The position numbers were made by a program, and so were the translations under genes. Shown piece by piece: positions 63,856 to 64,000 of a stretch of DNA of 64,000 nucleotides. The notes beneath the pieces are model-generated. The model did no database searches. It was not told the DNA's origin and saw only the letters and a program-made list of their open reading frames with translations. This DNA comes from Microcoleus sp. FACHB-672 (GTDB lineage Bacteria; Cyanobacteriota; Cyanobacteriia; Cyanobacteriales; Oscillatoriaceae). How positions within the stretch are numbered: the first letter of the stretch is position 1; each line of letters begins with the position of its first letter. The stretch lies in assembly GCF_014695725.1 (NCBI RefSeq), contig NZ_JACJOU010000020.1, positions 124,001-188,000 on the forward strand, written 5' to 3'.

Positions 63856-64000
63856 ATGTCACAGAAAAATGAAACCGCTGTTCTCATCTTGTCCCTGCTG
63901 ATCACCGTTGGGTTGGTAGGTGCCGGCCTTTGGTGGTTCCTCCAGCGTTCTGGCACAAATTCAGGGGGTAGTGCCCCATCCAATCAGCCGGCGCAAACCA
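63856..64000 (+). CDS. Start of a PstS-like substrate-binding protein (3' end outside window)
   Basis: Only the first 48 residues are present. MSQKNETAVLILSLLITVGL and a hydrophobic run to GAGLWWFLQRSG form an uncleaved-type signal anchor, followed by a Ser/Gly/Pro linker. This N-terminus recalls the phosphate-type ABC-transporter binding proteins common in cyanobacteria. ATG at 63856; a TTG at 63811 is in frame. With so little sequence the assignment is tentative. Confidence 0.45.
   Translation, partial: MSQKNETAVLILSLLITVGLVGAGLWWFLQRSGTNSGGSAPSNQPAQT

Overview
This is chromosomal DNA from a cyanobacterium. The clearest marker is a full-length NblA phycobilisome-degradation protein (27927-28124). 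Others are bilin-type GAF photoreceptor domains, a TxlA/HCF164-like thylakoid thioredoxin, an ABC1 kinase, cyanobacterial-type UvsE, and several small proteins of families known mainly from cyanobacteria. HIP1-type GCGATCGC words occur, but the palindrome TGCCGGCA/GCCGGC is far more conspicuous. The dense set of sensory and STAND-type proteins suggests a filamentous, large-genome species; that is an inference, and I cannot name the genus.

Layout. 1-6.7 kb: end of a NACHT NTPase, a HAL2-type phosphatase, an M48 protease, proA and folB. 6.7-8.4 kb: a small membrane protein and a ferredoxin/metallo-beta-lactamase fusion with a Fur-box-like palindrome upstream. 8.4-15.7 kb: three minus-strand signalling genes (GAF/GGDEF/EAL photoreceptor-like protein, hybrid histidine kinase, response-regulator adenylate cyclase). 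16.4-28.1 kb: mostly plus-strand core genes (sodB, ppk1, anmK, Ser/Thr kinase, ABC1 kinase, PP2C phosphatase, nblA). 28.3-34.0 kb: an accessory block with two proteins sharing the same AAA-type NTPase module, one carrying four GAF domains and the other an N-terminal helical/HTH region plus a TIR domain; a decayed DUF4058 gene lies between them. 34.5-44.7 kb: HD phosphohydrolase, a 31-residue membrane microprotein, a carotenoid-isomerase-like oxidoreductase, a DegT aminotransferase, a TauE exporter, two unrecognised proteins and a UPF0104-type membrane protein. 45.1-50.9 kb: a lone receiver, a tiny ComFB-like protein, a GAF histidine kinase, a secreted protein with a 27-bp minisatellite, and a DUF6464-like protein. 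50.9-64 kb: uvsE, fmt, NIL ferredoxin, txlA, two PD-(D/E)XK-like accessory nucleases, murG, an SDR, an unusual signal peptidase I, a histone-deacetylase-like enzyme, MscS and the start of a PstS-like gene.

How genes may work together. The 8.4-15.7 kb block could link light sensing to c-di-GMP and cAMP. The kinase at 22.7 kb and the PP2C phosphatase at 26.6 kb could oppose one another. The TIR/AAA and AAA/GAF pair is the best candidate for an undescribed sensing or defence system; that link rests on shared domains and proximity only. No tRNA, rRNA, CRISPR array, transposase or prophage was seen. Many genes are followed by perfect inverted repeats of 8-21 bp, some with a T tract and several without.
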